A stretch of DNA of 64,000 nt from Pictodentalium vernedei (GCA_031216915.1 CM062290.1:169279453-169343452), one strand, 5' to 3'; shown: positions 36,282 through 48,604, numbered from the stretch's first letter. The notes: a model not told the origin generated them from the letters alone. Translations and numbers: made by a program.

Positions 36282-38108
36282 TGTGACAGGTCTAACCGAG
36301 TGGTGGTAGTATGAGGATGTAGGGCGAATCCTGAACCCTGGGGAACTCTTTCTCCCTGGTTCCTTGTAGAAATAATAAGAGCTGCTTTCTGTTAATGATT
36401 TAATTTTCCATATTCTGATCTTCAAATCAATCTTTATAATAATAATATAATTTTTTTAACATGTCTAACTGCTTGAACAATATGTCTTGAATCTTTACAA
36501 CAGTGGACCTTTTTGTAGGTCCTTGAAACCTTGGCAATTACATAAATGGTAAATTGGTACAACTTATCAGGATTCCATTATTAATACTAGTGATAGGGTC
36601 TTGGTCCCATTTAGAGAATAATAATCTCTAGCCTAGGCCTTTCCATTGAATTGGGTGATAAACGATTATTGGGGAAGGGGAACTTATTTCATTCTGAAGA
36701 ATGGCCCCAATTGTGAAAGATGGCATGTTTCTGGTCTGGGTTGCATTTTAACCTTTAGAGTTCTTTCCCTTTCTTAATGTGTACAGTATGGCAGTCAGAA
36801 CCAGAATGGCGGAAAACGTCGCCGGCTTCGAATTTATACCTTTTGGAGCGTACCACGTGACGAAATTCACCCAATGACGTTACGTACCGGCGCCCAGATT
36901 CCTGCGAGATCTCTCAGGATTCCGTTAAGTCATTGGGTCACACAACTACAGGATAAACCTGTTAATTTAACTTGACTATAAATATTACACACAGCTAATA
37001 AGGGCATTTAAAAAGTTTAACTTACGGTAACTTTATTGTATTTTGCGTTACGAACGTTTGAGTGGGTCGTCTGGGAAAGGGTACAACACAGCGTACGAAT
37101 ATCGGCACGGCGGCGGAAAAGTGGTTAAAATGAATCCCCAACTATTTACATAAATACTGTTGATACAAACATTATTTTGGCACAAAAATATATAAAGCCA
37201 CACTTAATTACGTAATTAAGTGTAACTTTATTTTCGTAAATACTTTCAATACTATCGATACGAAATAGTAAAACTGAAAGCGTTAGAAACTATTTTTTCT
37301 GGAACGCAATATAACTTCTCCCCAGCTGAACAAAAATACAAAGGTCATGTGACAACATGACGACAGAGGAAGCGAAAAGCTGGCAAATAAATCTTACGGA
37401 AATATAATGCAGTTTTTGTGATTGTAAAGCGTCGTAGACTTATATAACTTGCCTATCCCAATAAAAATGGATTTAATAATCGGGAGGCAATGCGTAAGAA
37501 AAATGACATTGAGTACAAATTATGTAAATTTGTGGACATGACCGATTCTCGGAACGAGAAAATGCGTCTGCACAATATGAAGACACTGAAGCTCATGGAC
37601 TGTCGGTAACGACATTTCTTATGATTAATTGAACACACTAAACGACGAAAGCATCGAAAATTCCAACTATAAACAATATCAATGGCATGAAAAAAGTAAG
37701 TAGCGTGGGGATGACACTGCGAATGTCGGCTATGAGGATCGTACATGTAACTGAGTACGCCTAATTTCGTTGTAACTTGTACATCAGTCATCAGATGACA
37801 GTATAAGTTAATTCAAGAAAAGGCAAAGTGATCAGGGGATTAAAACACGGAACTAAATTACTTCCTAATAACAAGTGTGCTAGTATATTTCGCCCCACCC
37901 CATGTAAATGCCTGTGATTACGCAGAAAAATCTACCAACAGATATTTTACTGAAAATAATATTTTCAGTAAAAGATAAATATAATTTGAGAGAGCTACTT
38001 TAATAATTTTCCAAAACTGAATCTGCGATCACTGTGCCTTGTCAAAGAAATAAAATTTGTGCAACACATAAATACTCAAACCTGTGCAAATACACACGGG
38101 GTATTACA
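36282..38108. mobile_element. 1.83-kb TG...CA insertion (solo-LTR-like)
   Basis: Starts TGTGACAGGTCTAACCG and ends GGGGTATTACA. ATAT stands on both sides, as a 4-bp target duplication within a tandem unit. TG...CA ends with a 4-bp duplication fit an LTR, but no second LTR, primer-binding site or coding region is visible, so solo LTR is only the best guess. It holds a perfect 24-bp palindrome (ACACTTAATTACGTAATTAAGTGT is split across 37203-37226) and an AATGGCGG/CCACGTGACG-containing stretch at 36800-36865. Confidence 0.45.
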
Positions 38109-38728
38109 ATATGAACACGCTTTCGATGTTTCGAATTAAAACCCCACATTTCAACACCTTACCGGAAATTGTGAACACACTTTGAACGTTTCGAATTAAA
38201 ACTCCTAGGAGCCTTTCTCTAACGACAAAAGTGGAGCTACGGGGCACCATATGGGGCCGAATAGAAAATCCGAAACCTTTATGCATATCTAGAACACATG
38301 AACACACTTTCCGAAACCTGTATAGATATCTAGAAACTCTTCCGGAACATATTAACACACTTTAAAGCGTTTCGAATTAAAAGTCCTCGGCGCCTTTCGC
38401 CGGAAACCGATTCTCTAACGACAAAAGTGGCGCTATAGGCGCAATTATGCGCAAATAGAGACCCTGACGGAACATATGAACACACTTTCAACAACCGAAA
38501 TTACATATCCTGGGAGCCTTTCATCGGAAAGCAGTATTTCAGTACAGTCTTTAAGTGGCACCACTAACACCACCTGGTGACAAAAATTCAAAGTAAATCG
38601 ATTTTTGTCATCTGTATACCATACTTAATAAGTATGGTAAGTTCCATATAGAACTAAAAAAAAGGGGCGTACGGAGGTACGGACGGAGATCATCACTATA
38701 TCTCCGCATTTTTGAAAATGCGGGGATA
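38109..38728 (+). repeat. Tandem-core element, right part
   Basis: Continues the unit broken at 36281 (ATATGAACACGCTTTCGATG), with further units near 38214 and 38405. A CGGACGG-type stretch (38670-38690) follows, and a terminal hairpin ends in TGAAAATGCGGGGATA. Confidence 0.75.
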
Positions 38729-38729
38729 A

Positions 38730-40680
38730 TTACTTTTGCGGGCTATGAGAGAAGAACGCAAAACTTCCATTTGCCACAAATTTCATTTCTTTTTACGGAA
38801 TAATCACATTTTTTATTGAAATAAAACCTCTCGCTCCCCATCAGACGTTAAAAATATCATTCGTTTAACGAGATTCATTTAAAATCAACATACATAAAGC
38901 TTGAGTCATGGCAGAGCGGTTATTTCGGTTTCATAGAGAAACTGACTGGAAGAAACTATCTGAAGGAGAACAACTTCCCCGACTCGACCTGAATGCACAA
39001 TTCCAAAGCGATTAGTTTTGGACACAACTTATAAAGTTGAAAGACTTTTGTCCACAAAGAAGGGAAAAGAAACGTGAGTTACTGGCTAATTCAAATTCTT
39101 ATTAATTTGTGTATTTCATCAAACAAAATTGAGAAAAAAATCTAATATGAAGATAAAAAAGGTTAACAAGGAACTATTATGGAGGGCGGGTTGGGTCTCT
39201 GACGCTGCGAGGACAATTGCATGTCAAATATGATCGCGTGCGCTTTGAAGCGTGAAAAATCACGGGAGATCACTCGATATTCTGGCCCTTACTGCAGGAG
39301 TTGGAATAGTTCAATATGCAGATACGGTTACAGTACACTAAACGATTTGCATTGGCGACAGTGCTAACCTTTTTCTCTCTCCTCAGCTCATCAAGCCCAT
39401 GCACTGGAGAAAAATATGTGTTACCGTGTGATTTCTGTATTTAAATTTGGGGTTTCCTCTACTACCGTCCAGATTCGCACTGAATTGACAAAAAGAAGAC
39501 ATATTTTTACTTGTTCCCCAGTCTTTTTTTTCAACACTCACATTTTGGAGACCAAAGCCAGTGCAAATATTTCATTACTTTCCCAAAACAGACCCATTAA
39601 TATTTTTATTGAGGGTTCCATACGCTACAGATATTGGCCCAATCAGCTAATCCCTAAGATTTTATGTTCTATTAAACGTTGAGGTAAAATCCTAGGGGGG
39701 GGGGGGGGGGGGGGGTTGTTTGCCACTATATAGTGTATGGTAACCATATACTCTTACGATTCAGCTGTTATTCCGACGCCGGGCCTTAATTTTCATATGA
39801 TACAATATCCTCTGCGTGCGATATGAAAACATTATCAGAGGTCGGTCGGTAGATCAGCGATTTGACATTTCTATTTTCATTTGTGAGAACAAACGTCCGG
39901 CCTCAAGAAATACAGGTCTCCCGTTGTCGCAATAAATCAGTGACAAAAGTCGTAAAAAAATCACCCGCCGTGGGGCCAACCTACTACCACATGAAATAGC
40001 GACGTGGTACGTTTTCAATGACCTAAGGAATGTAAAATTCCCGAAGTTACAAGCGAGTCGGTGACTACTCGTCATGTTATATTTTGGGCGGTTAACTTTT
40101 GAAAAGATCAAACATTCCAAAAGTATGATATTTGCGTGCAGTTGGAAAAGTTCATTTTCAATGTGCTCAGAATTTGGTTGGCTCTTTAGCGGCGCCAAAA
40201 TATTTGTTAGAATAATGGACATAGCAACTACTTAGAAGTCACGAGGTGGGCGGGCTGTTTCCTTTCGCTATTTCTATGTGGTTCAGATTCAGTTAGCATC
40301 GCTGGCTAGACAGTTTCAAAGAGAAAGGACATGTAGAAAACTGTTTTAGAGGGCAATGTGAATAGATGTATCTACGGGAGAGACACACCCACACCGTAAC
40401 GTTTCCGTTTGACAGACAATGATTTTAATTTATCGGATAACTTCACCTTAAATCCTCAAGTCAACTCAGATAAACTCAGTGACATGAGAGCAGGCGTTCA
40501 ACTCTGATCCCGTTACAAGTAAGTAATCAATACTGCTATTGAATTCGCATGGCGGCGGTTCCATGTCAAGTCTTCATGTGCACACATATTGCCAAACCTC
40601 GACAGATAATCACAACCAGGCCATTACACTTACAGGATTTGGAACATTAGTAAATCTGTAAAAAGCTTAAGGCCTTGGGT
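38730..40680. other. No gene recognised
   Basis: A poly-G tract at 39697-39716. The 88-codon frame 39416-39682 has no recognisable domain. Confidence 0.35.
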
Positions 40681-40681
40681 G

Positions 40682-40918
40682 TTAACCTTTTGAACACCTA
40701 AGCCCAACCCGGGTACAGGATATGTCATAATTGCATTAAGTGGGATGACTGCTGTGTGGATGTGTGTTGTAATGTAGACCAATCAATATTTTCAACGTGC
40801 AGCTACAAGGCAGAACATTGAAAGTATTAATTGGTCTACCCCATGCAATGAACATGAACTCTTCAAACTGCTGTCATTCAACTGACATGAAGGATACAAC
40901 CAGTATTCAAAGGAGTAA
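40682..40918. mobile_element. TTAA MITE, family C
   Basis: Starts TTAACCTTTTGAACACC. Contains GTAGACCAATCAATATTTTC, then AACGTGCAGC and TATTAATTGGTCTACCCC, and ends near CAGTATTCAAAGGAGTAA. Diverged relative of 59423-59661. Confidence 0.72.
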
Positions 40919-40919
40919 T

Positions 40920-42440
40920 CACTGATTATCACAGGAATAAACAGATTCGTGATATTTTGTTGCTGTGATATGAAACCACTTCTTTCGATGGACACATAAC
41001 CAGAGCAGCGGAACCAGGAGGTACAGGGGACACGTGCCTCTCCACATTTTTCCACAGACATGTTGCGCGATTACTCAATGAGTTAAAATGGGCGATTAAT
41101 AACGTGTCACATTGTCAATAAAAGGCATTCCTGTAATATTATTATTATTTGCACCTTCAAACAATATTTGACCAAAGAATCCCACCTTCGGTCGCTTCTG
41201 TCCGTTTCTTCTACTTTACCCGTCTTCCAGCCCAAAGGCTAGCCTTCAGGTTGGAAGATGATTGAAGTAAAAAAAATGGACAGGACATTGATCACACCGC
41301 GGCATGCTCATCTAAACGAGAGACTATTGTGTGCCATGAACATTTACCGATATACGATTGTAACCTTTCTCCCACTATGTCGAACCATGGTAGCCTTGAA
41401 AATGTGTGACCCTTCACTTTTGTCGAGCTGCCGCCGCTTCTGTGCATAACATATGTCGTATCAGGTAACCACGGATACTAAATATAGTGATGAAAATGAG
41501 CTCATAGAGATAGCTTTAATAAAACACCAAATCACAACAAAAAGCGTACACAACTGTCCTTCACAATATCATAATTATTCTCCGATCAAAACACTGAATA
41601 GAGCAACTCCGCCTCCCAGTGAAACACAACCGTTTCAAAAAGGTGCCATGCGGAATGTTTCGGAAGTAAAAAAAAAGTAAGGTATTGAATCTATTTAGCA
41701 AAATACGTTGGTGTTCATTAATTTGAATTGGGTAAATGGTTGAAGAGAAGTTTTGACTGTTTGTGTTTGTGTCAGCTTTCTAATCAGCAGATATATACAC
41801 AAGACTAAACTATATACTAGTGATACGAGAACATTTGAGACTACAAAAAGTTTATAGATATAAACGTAATACATATGACATGCAAGATCAATATTTCTGA
41901 CATTTGAATAAATGCAAATTATTCTGTGTGTAACCAGGAGATAAGTGTTGATCGGGTGTTGATGGCCGTCACAACAATGATGGCCGAAGGTGAACATCGT
42001 TCAGTATATACGTTTGTTGTGTGCTCTTTGCAGATGACGATGCCACCTGCTTCAGATAGGATGACCTGTTGCTATAGCGTCCCTGACCGGATTCCGTATG
42101 TCTGTTTATCCTGTGCTGGCGGGTCACTTCGTCAATCCGGGAAAATCTGGGCAAGGTCGCGGGTGGTGGGGAGGGTGAAGGAGTGGATGTACTGTGCCGC
42201 GATCGCGAAATTTTGCTACAACGACTGCATTTTTTAACTCTAGATCTTTCCATATAAAGAAACTGACTTTACTGTCTTCCTACCTGTGGGAATTATAGCC
42301 CACAACCCAACTAAACCAGCATACCATTCCCAAACCCACCCACCACTCGTTCCGACAGGAAGCAAATTCACATTTCAAACACCGCTTTATTTTCACAGTT
42401 TCCCACAGTGGCCGCTTTATTTTGGACTCACGATCGTAGA
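40920..42440. other. No gene recognised
   Basis: The frame 41926-42237 (103 codons, Cys-rich) is not recognised. There are no convincing splice sites, though TTTGTTGTGTGCTCTTTGCAG before 42034 resembles an acceptor. Confidence 0.3.
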
Positions 42441-43180
42441 TATTGTCATTAACCGCCATAAAATGTAATTTAAGGTGGGTATTCACTGAAAAATTCTCGA
42501 AATTTCGAAAAAATATGTTTTTTTTATGAATTTTTACACACCACCCATTGATATTGGTCCTGGTATAGACACATATTGATGTATTCCACCCAAATATTCG
42601 TTCTAGTTGTTGTTGAGATGTTACTCTACCACTATTCAGTTTCAGTGTCGGTGTAGATGTTCCAACTTTTCAGATATGTAGAAGGCAAAAGGGGGAAGGT
42701 AAATAAGAAAAGTCGAATTTTTTTTAGTTTTTCGGCCTGTTTCGATGAATAATTGGAATGGGTGATGAAAATCGGCTCACAATCATAGATGTTGCCATAA
42801 CCCCCCATAAAATGTAATTTAAGGTGGGTGTTCACTGGAAACTTTCGAGAAAGTTCGAAAAGATATGATTTTTGAAGAATTTTTACACCCCAGCCATTGA
42901 TACTGGTCCTTGGTGTGGACAAACATTGATGTATTCCATCTGAATTTTCGTTCTAGTTATTGTTGAGGTGCTACTCTACTACTATTCCATTTCAGTTCTG
43001 GTGTAGATGTTCCTAATTTGCAGATATCATATATAGATAGCAAAGGGGGGATGGTAAATAAGAAAAATCGGACTCTTTAGTTTTACCATGCCCCTTTTGC
43101 CCGCTATATATCTGAAAATTTGGAATATCTACACAGGAACTGAATCAGAATAGTGATTCTCAACAACAACTAGAACGAAC
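42440..43180. repeat. ~330-bp tandem duplication plus inverted end
   Basis: Two direct copies (from about 42445 and 42780) share CCATAAAATGTAATTTAAGG, CATTGATGTATTCCA and TGGTAAATAAGAAAA-like sequence. 43090-43180 is an inverted copy of the unit's right part (TATATCTGAAAATTTGGAAT against the AGATATxT region). Confidence 0.65.
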
Positions 43181-44330
43181 CTGTTGCAACTGTTATTTGG
43201 ACATGTCGATCAAATTATAACTGGTCCATATTTGTTTAACCTTGCCAACGGATCGTAAATAGTATAAGCCATCAGTATCGTTATCTGCCACCCGATGCCG
43301 CTCAAAACATGCCATCAGATGGTAAATAGCTCATATCGTCAATACCTTTATTTACCATGCAATGGCAAATAGTCACTTCCCAATTGAGTGGTTGAGTTTC
43401 GATATATGGGATACTCTCGGTACCGATTTCAAACCGTCAGAGATAAGGTTGCCAAAATATGTTTATTTATTAACATTTAAGGTCACACTGTATCGGAGTC
43501 TTGAAAGTACAGTACTGTGATTACCCTAGCGGCCATATAATTTCGACCGTATCGCAACGTGGTCTGGATGCGGTCGAAATTCTTCGTTTGCTTTTCTACA
43601 TACAGCACTGTACAATCTCACCAGAGTTGATACTGACATGTGAAAACAATGAATCTCAGTAGTTATTTGCTCATTTAGGCCCATACGATGATTTAGGCGC
43701 AAGAGCTCATAGGCGCATACGAGGAAAAAAGGGAGCCGGCCTCACTAATGGATTCCCGTCCGATTGACATGACTATGTTACTTACAACATCGTGAGTTAT
43801 ACTTTAGTTGAAACAACCTAGCACTAAAATGGAAAGGTTGTGAGCGGAGGTGCATGTGTCGTGTAGAGAGAAAGCGTACGTTACTTCTCTCGATTGTGTC
43901 GATAAAATTCCATAAACATTTGTGATCGGTTCGGGAGCAGGTTTCGCTGTACATTTCGGCTATACTTAATGAAATCACGGAATCCAAATTTTACGGAGAC
44001 GGATAAGAATCCCATTTACGGAATCTCTTATATAGCCTGTCTAAATGTATACAGGGGAAATGAAGCAATATGATTGAACATTTTGAAGGCCTGAGCGAAG
44101 GTATAGATAGGAAGTAGTGCTACAAGTTAATATTAATGGATGATAGTATAGCCAATAGTTCTGGCACAAGGGCGCAATGGCACAAGACGGCTGTAGAAGC
44201 TAATGATAGGACAGATAAACCATAGACAAGTAGTGGGTTTAGAGCTTGGGAGATAGAAGGGATCCTCAAATAATACAATACAAGGTCATAGGTATCCTCA
44301 AATACCGAAATGAGGCCAATGGTCGTATTT
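43180..44330. other. No gene recognised
   Basis: A small hairpin with AATTTCGACCG and CGGTCGAAATT at 43541-43581, otherwise unassigned. Confidence 0.4.
43455..43492 (-). mobile_element. SINE tail fragment
   Basis: TTTATTTATTAACATTTAAG then GTCACACTG matches only the 3' tail of the SINE family on the minus strand. Confidence 0.5.
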
Positions 44331-44334
44331 GCGA

Positions 44335-44470
44335 ACAACTGGAACGAGCAATTGCTCGATAGCACATTTGCGCGATGGGATTCGAGTCGTTCGAGCAGTA
44401 TGTGGAGTCACTCGATCGAGCAATTGCTCTATAGCACATTTGTTTGATGGGATTCGAGTCGTTCGAGCAA
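44335..44470. repeat. Tandem duplication with TCGAGCAATTGCTCGA palindrome
   Basis: Two adjacent ~68-bp units. Each contains GAGCAATTGCTC, then TAGCACATTTG, then GATGGGATTCGAGTCGTTCG. No coding content. Confidence 0.6.
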
Positions 44471-44544
44471 GGACTTATCAGTAACTACTCGACAGATTCT
44501 TGGCATTAGGAATTTCATGTAGGTTGTCTATCAGTTGGCTATAA

Positions 44545-45000
44545 TCCAAAGGGGTCCCTCAGTACTATAGCACTGCGTGCTACTATTATAAACCATGCTA
44601 TGGCGGTCCTAAAAAGGGATTCTGGGGGAATCCTAACACAAGAAAAACTACTCTAGTTCAATCGAACTTACCCCAGGGCCCACATATGTACTATGGCGCT
44701 ACGTGCTGCCCTACTATAAAATATTCTGGGGGAAATCCGTACTAAATAAAGTCGTTTTTGGTGAATTGGAGGGATTATCGGGTGTATTTGGGTAATTAGA
44801 TTTACTCCTATTCAATCGAACTTACCCCGGTGCCCCCTCGTTACTATAGCACTACATGCTACTATTAAAATCTACGGTATGGCGGTCCTAAAAGGGATTC
44901 TTGAAGAATCCGTAGTAAATAAAGTCGTTTTTGGAGATTTGGAGGGATTGTCGGGTTGTTTGTGGTAATTCTACGAATCGGAAAATTACTCCTGTTCAAA
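44545..45000. repeat. Degenerate tandem modules upstream of the promoter-like block
   Basis: Three imperfect units of about 130-180 bp. Each has a core like ACTATAGCACTACGTGCTAC followed by a variable spacer and TATGGCGGTCCTAAAAGGG (44563, 44689 where the centre is lost, and 44840). Two units also share AATAAAGTCGTTTTTGG and TTGGAGGGATT. The same core, as TAGCAACCACGTGCTACCAT then ATGGCGGC, opens the promoter-like modules at 45050 and 47161, so all five blocks are related. Confidence 0.6.
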
Positions 45001-45049
45001 GGAACACACCCTCTGAACATACACCCGTCTTATTGTAAGCCTTTGGTTC

Positions 45050-45275
45050 ACATAGCAACCACGTGCTACCATAGTAGAAACCAAGATGGCGGCTCCAGTA
45101 TACAAAATGGACGACGGAAACGCGTATCACCCTAACAACAGGAGCTGCGCATGCGCACACACATCACCCATCACTATGGGGATGACGTCACAACATGGCC
45201 GCTCACGCGGGTTACCATGACAACCAAACATGGCGCCACCAGGTCACGTGACTATGACGTCACTTGAGATCGTGC
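45050..45275. promoter_or_regulatory. Promoter-like CpG module, copy 1
   Basis: CpG-rich block in AT-rich surroundings. It carries, in order, a YY1-like AAGATGGCGGC (45083-45093), an NRF-1-type palindrome TGCGCATGCGCA (45146-45157), a CRE TGACGTCA (45183-45190), further ATGGC motifs, a palindromic E-box GTCACGTGAC (45243-45252) and a second CRE (45255-45262). Such combinations are typical of housekeeping promoters (established knowledge). The module lies 2.2 kb upstream of the 31-nt calmodulin-like exon and could be that gene's promoter. A related copy lies at 47161-47375, so a repeat family carrying these sites is the alternative. Confidence 0.5.
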
Positions 45276-47160
45276 ATGAAATCCTGCCAATGAGGCCCGG
45301 TTACCTCATCTACTACTCTTAATATTTTCCATCAGAAAGCGTATAATTTCAATATAAAAGAAATAAAACCTGAGAGACAAAAACAGCTTCCCGCCATCAC
45401 GGATCACGTGCCTATCCCCCTACATAACCTCACTTTATTTGTGTTCAAGCCTTCAAATTTGTCCCGATTCGCGATAATCGGTTTTGATTCTCGCAACCTC
45501 CTTCTGCGAGTATCAATTTTCATTTCTTAAATAATTTAGAACTCGATAGAACTCTTCTACTCTTGAGAGTACAACCAGTACATATTCTACAGTGGAAAAA
45601 AGACAACAAAACTTAATGTTTCTATATTTACTAGTATTTAACCATTAAGGACCTAGTTACAATGTTGTTGAGTTTTTTTTGTGTAGATGGGCAATATTAG
45701 AATTTTGTGGTCGGTATCGGTTTCGGTATTTTTAGGGGGACATACCGCGGTATCGGTTCGGTATTCGGTATCGGACTTGACTGAGATTTGGTGAAAGTAC
45801 CAAAGGGGATTTCACATCAGAATAATACAAAATAAGTTGTTCGCGTACCAATCTAACACAACCCCAAAAATGCCACTACTAATGGCCTCAACACCGACTT
45901 TCTTTTGCCAACACAAATCATATCTACAGTAATTTTTTGACATGTTCCAAACACACCTTAACCTTTAGAGGACTATTTCAGTCTTTTGCGAGTTCAGAGC
46001 ATGGGCACTTAACTTGCCATCATTGGGAGGCCCTGCTGCTATAGGCAAATCACCTGGGCAGTGATTTCTAATCAAGCGAAGGACTTGACTGGAAATCACT
46101 GCTAAGCAATTAGACATGTAGAGATTGTAGTCTTGCGGGAATTCTAGGACGATTGCCCCCGGCGGGAGGGGGGTCGCAAAAAAAATGCCAGGATACAAGG
46201 TCCCTTCCGAGCCCCAAAGTGCAGTTTTTGCGGGTGCCATACAATTTTTTGCCAAATATCATTTTACAGACAAGTGATTACAACCAAAGTGAATTCATAA
46301 CTTAGAACAGAATGGAGCATTGATAATGTGTTGGGGGCTCCATGTTAGAATTTTTTCCCCATGTTTCACATTTCATTAGGGGGTGGGTCCTGTTCTGGGT
46401 CTGGCAAAAGTTTGTAAAACAAAAAAGTGATTCCCAGCTATTTGGTCATGATTTTCACTCATTTAAATTTCTACTAGGCAGTCTGCCTCTTATTAGTGCT
46501 TTGTAGCTCCTATTATTTGATTCTTCTGTAAGCCTCAGGGTGCCTCATGCCATTGGTCTAGTGTGCTTCCATGTATGGAATAACTGGAATGATTGATAGA
46601 ATAAAAATCTTGATTGTGGAAAACGTGTATAATTTCAAGGTAAATATGATTCTAGTGATACTAACATAAAAAAATAAATAAGAGGCAATTCATCTCGGAC
46701 AAGCCATCCTGGCATGGGTCAAAGAACTTCAGTATTAGGTCTCTCCCAGACCAGCTGTACAAACTAAACATTTAACCGAAAAGTAATGAAATGAAAAACA
46801 ACTATTTATTGTGGACAGTTGAAGATATCCAGGTGGGAACAATATATTTTGGGCAGGGTTTCTTGGTGGTGGGATTCGACTGGTGTCTGAACAGCATAGA
46901 CATGTTATACACCGGGGTAAGGGTTGTGTTGCTTGGAACATGAATGGGTGTATATCTGCAATTCAGTTGATGGAGGCGGGTTCCAGTGGTTACCTGGGGG
47001 TCTGATGCTGCATTTCCGTTGTGGCTTTATATGCAGAGAGATTATTTGGGGGCCATCTGTGGCTAGGGATGCCCTGGATTCCCAAGAGCAGGGCTGGGAT
47101 ATCGGATAAATGGGATTCCTAGCCGACTCCGTAAAATCACGAAACCCAATTTTTAGGGGT
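45276..47160. other. No coding exon found between promoter-like modules
   Basis: If 45050-45275 is the promoter, the ATG exon of the calmodulin-like gene should lie here or just upstream. I found no ATG followed by a convincing GTAAG/GTGAG. A GGTATC-rich simple stretch lies at 45708-45775. Confidence 0.35.
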
Positions 47161-47375
47161 CACATAGCAAACAGGTACTATCACAGAAACCAAGATGGCG
47201 GTCTCCAGTATACAAAATGGCCGACGGACGACGGAAACACGTATCACCCTAACAAACCGCGCTTCGCACTGGGACCAATGGGGATGACAGCACAAGATGT
47301 CCGCTCAGGTGCTACCATGACAACTAAACATGACGTCGCCAGGTCACGTGACTATGACGTCACATCACCCCCCCC
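47161..47375. promoter_or_regulatory. Promoter-like CpG module, copy 2 (partly degraded)
   Basis: Homologous to 45050-45275 over its length, with the same order of motifs: AAGATGGCGG, CAGTATACAAAATGG, CGTATCACCCTAACAA, GGTCACGTGACTATGACGTC. The first CRE has become TGACAGCAC and the NRF-1 palindrome is lost, while the E-box (47343-47352) and last CRE (47355-47362) are kept. It ends in a poly-C tract about 90 bp upstream of the calmodulin-like 31-nt exon. Confidence 0.45.
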
Positions 47376-47456
47376 CCCCGGCTCTCCCCCAGGCTGATGG
47401 GGGCCGGTCGGGTACATGATATACTAGTGATAAATTAGTGTTATTTCTTTTTATAG

Positions 47457-47487
47457 GCTGATCAGCTATCCAAGAAACAACTAGCAG
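47457..47487 (+). CDS. Calmodulin-like gene, 31-nt exon (residues 2-11)
   Basis: Short coding exon between a strong acceptor (pyrimidine tract ending TATAG) and a consensus donor GTAAGT. It reads Ala-Asp-Gln-Leu-Ser-Lys-Lys-Gln-Leu-Ala plus the first base of a Glu codon. Animal calmodulin genes have a 31-nt second exon in this place, starting ADQL and ending in phase 1 before Glu-Phe, preceded by an exon that supplies only the ATG. Length, phase and residues all fit, and the phase joins to 55938-56081 to restore a Glu codon. The exon is too short to be found as an open frame. A promoter-like CpG module ends about 100 bp upstream. The ATG exon was not found. I am fairly sure, because three independent features agree. 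Confidence 0.85.
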
Positions 47488-47805
47488 GTAAGTTTCTTTT
47501 TCTCTTTTTTTCTCTAGTAGCAACCTTCTCATACGGATATTTATGCTTACATTGAGGGGAATCTAAAAGTCGGCGACACGCTGAGCAACAAATATTATGA
47601 TTGGTAATAATTTAATTCTTATTTATTACTGATCATCCCTTTAACAGCAAAATAAATTCGCTTGTCTGTTATAGAAAGTAGAGTGTACGAAGGAAGACCA
47701 CATTCTGAAACACATGGTTGGACAAATATTCTACAACACTGCATGGAAACAGGAACTTAAATCTCTCCGCCATCCCCCCACCCCCCCAAAAAAAATATAT
47801 AATAA

Positions 47806-47809
47806 AAAG

Positions 47810-47852
<43 letters not shown>
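47806..47852. repeat. (TAAA)n microsatellite
   Basis: About eleven TAAA units. The tyrosine- and leucine-rich open frames seen here are artefacts of it. Confidence 0.95.
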
Positions 47853-47979
47853 ACAAGGGCAATGCAAAGCATGGAACACTGTCCCCGAGCCGTATGCAAG
47901 TTCGAAATAACCTTGAAGGTATTGTGGGACAGAAACATTTTCTAAGTGGAAAGAGTGAAAACAGAAAAAGTTTCTTAGT

Positions 47980-48170
47980 CGAAAAAAGGCCATAATTCTG
48001 GGAATTTTTTTTAGATGAAACCCGTTCCTCGTGCATATCCGTTCACCCATGCAGGTCCATCAGCATAACAAAGGAGAGCCAAATCCGAGCGACGGCTTTG
48101 AAATTACAGTGCAAAACGTTTGTACGGACAGACGGACGAACCGCGGACAGATAGACAGACCTGGAGATGG
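47980..48170 (+). repeat. Single unit related to 54880-55330
   Basis: GTCGAAAAAAGGCCATAATT, AAACCCGTTCCTCGTGCATA and GGTCCATCAGCATAACAAAG, followed by GTACGGACAGACGGACGAAC. Confidence 0.6.
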
Positions 48171-48604
48171 TTACTAGCTAGCATTGAGAGTTCTTCAAGA
48201 GTTCGAACTATCAGTTGATTCTAATGCACATCACACAGCTTGGCAACTTGTTTTTGCCTCATTGCTCCAAGACGACGTGTTGAAGACAGTACCTGGGCTG
48301 AAACATTGCGAAAAAGACGACGCAGGTGAGTGGACTACGAGAAAAAGGATCAACGATCCGTGTTAGAGTTTTTCATGTGTTTCCCGAGCGGTGTTGTCCG
48401 AGACGACAACGGAGGTACGCCTCACGTTTGCTTCGTGTCCGTACTCCAGTTGATTTGTGTTCTAATTTTTTACACGATTGAGCTTGAATTAAGTGAATGA
48501 AGCTCGGACTCGTTTTGAGTAGAGGCATTCCACTGGATCACGGGAACCCCTGTGCCTTCTCTCGGAATATATTACAAGTGATTAGACGCGTTCTTACATG
48601 ACGT

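Noticed and set aside
38630..38645. ATG followed by GTAAGT (AGTATGGTAAGTTCC) as the missing ATG exon of the calmodulin-like gene
   Set aside because: It lies in a small palindrome (CCATACTTAATAAGTATGG) of the tandem-core element, with no promoter context.
47669..48050. Hydrophobic FIYLFIYLF frames as membrane proteins
   Set aside because: They translate the (TAAA)n microsatellite.
48184..48366. Exon of an unknown gene
   Set aside because: No domain. Sequence following it has a loose relative at 57305-57625, suggesting an old repeat.
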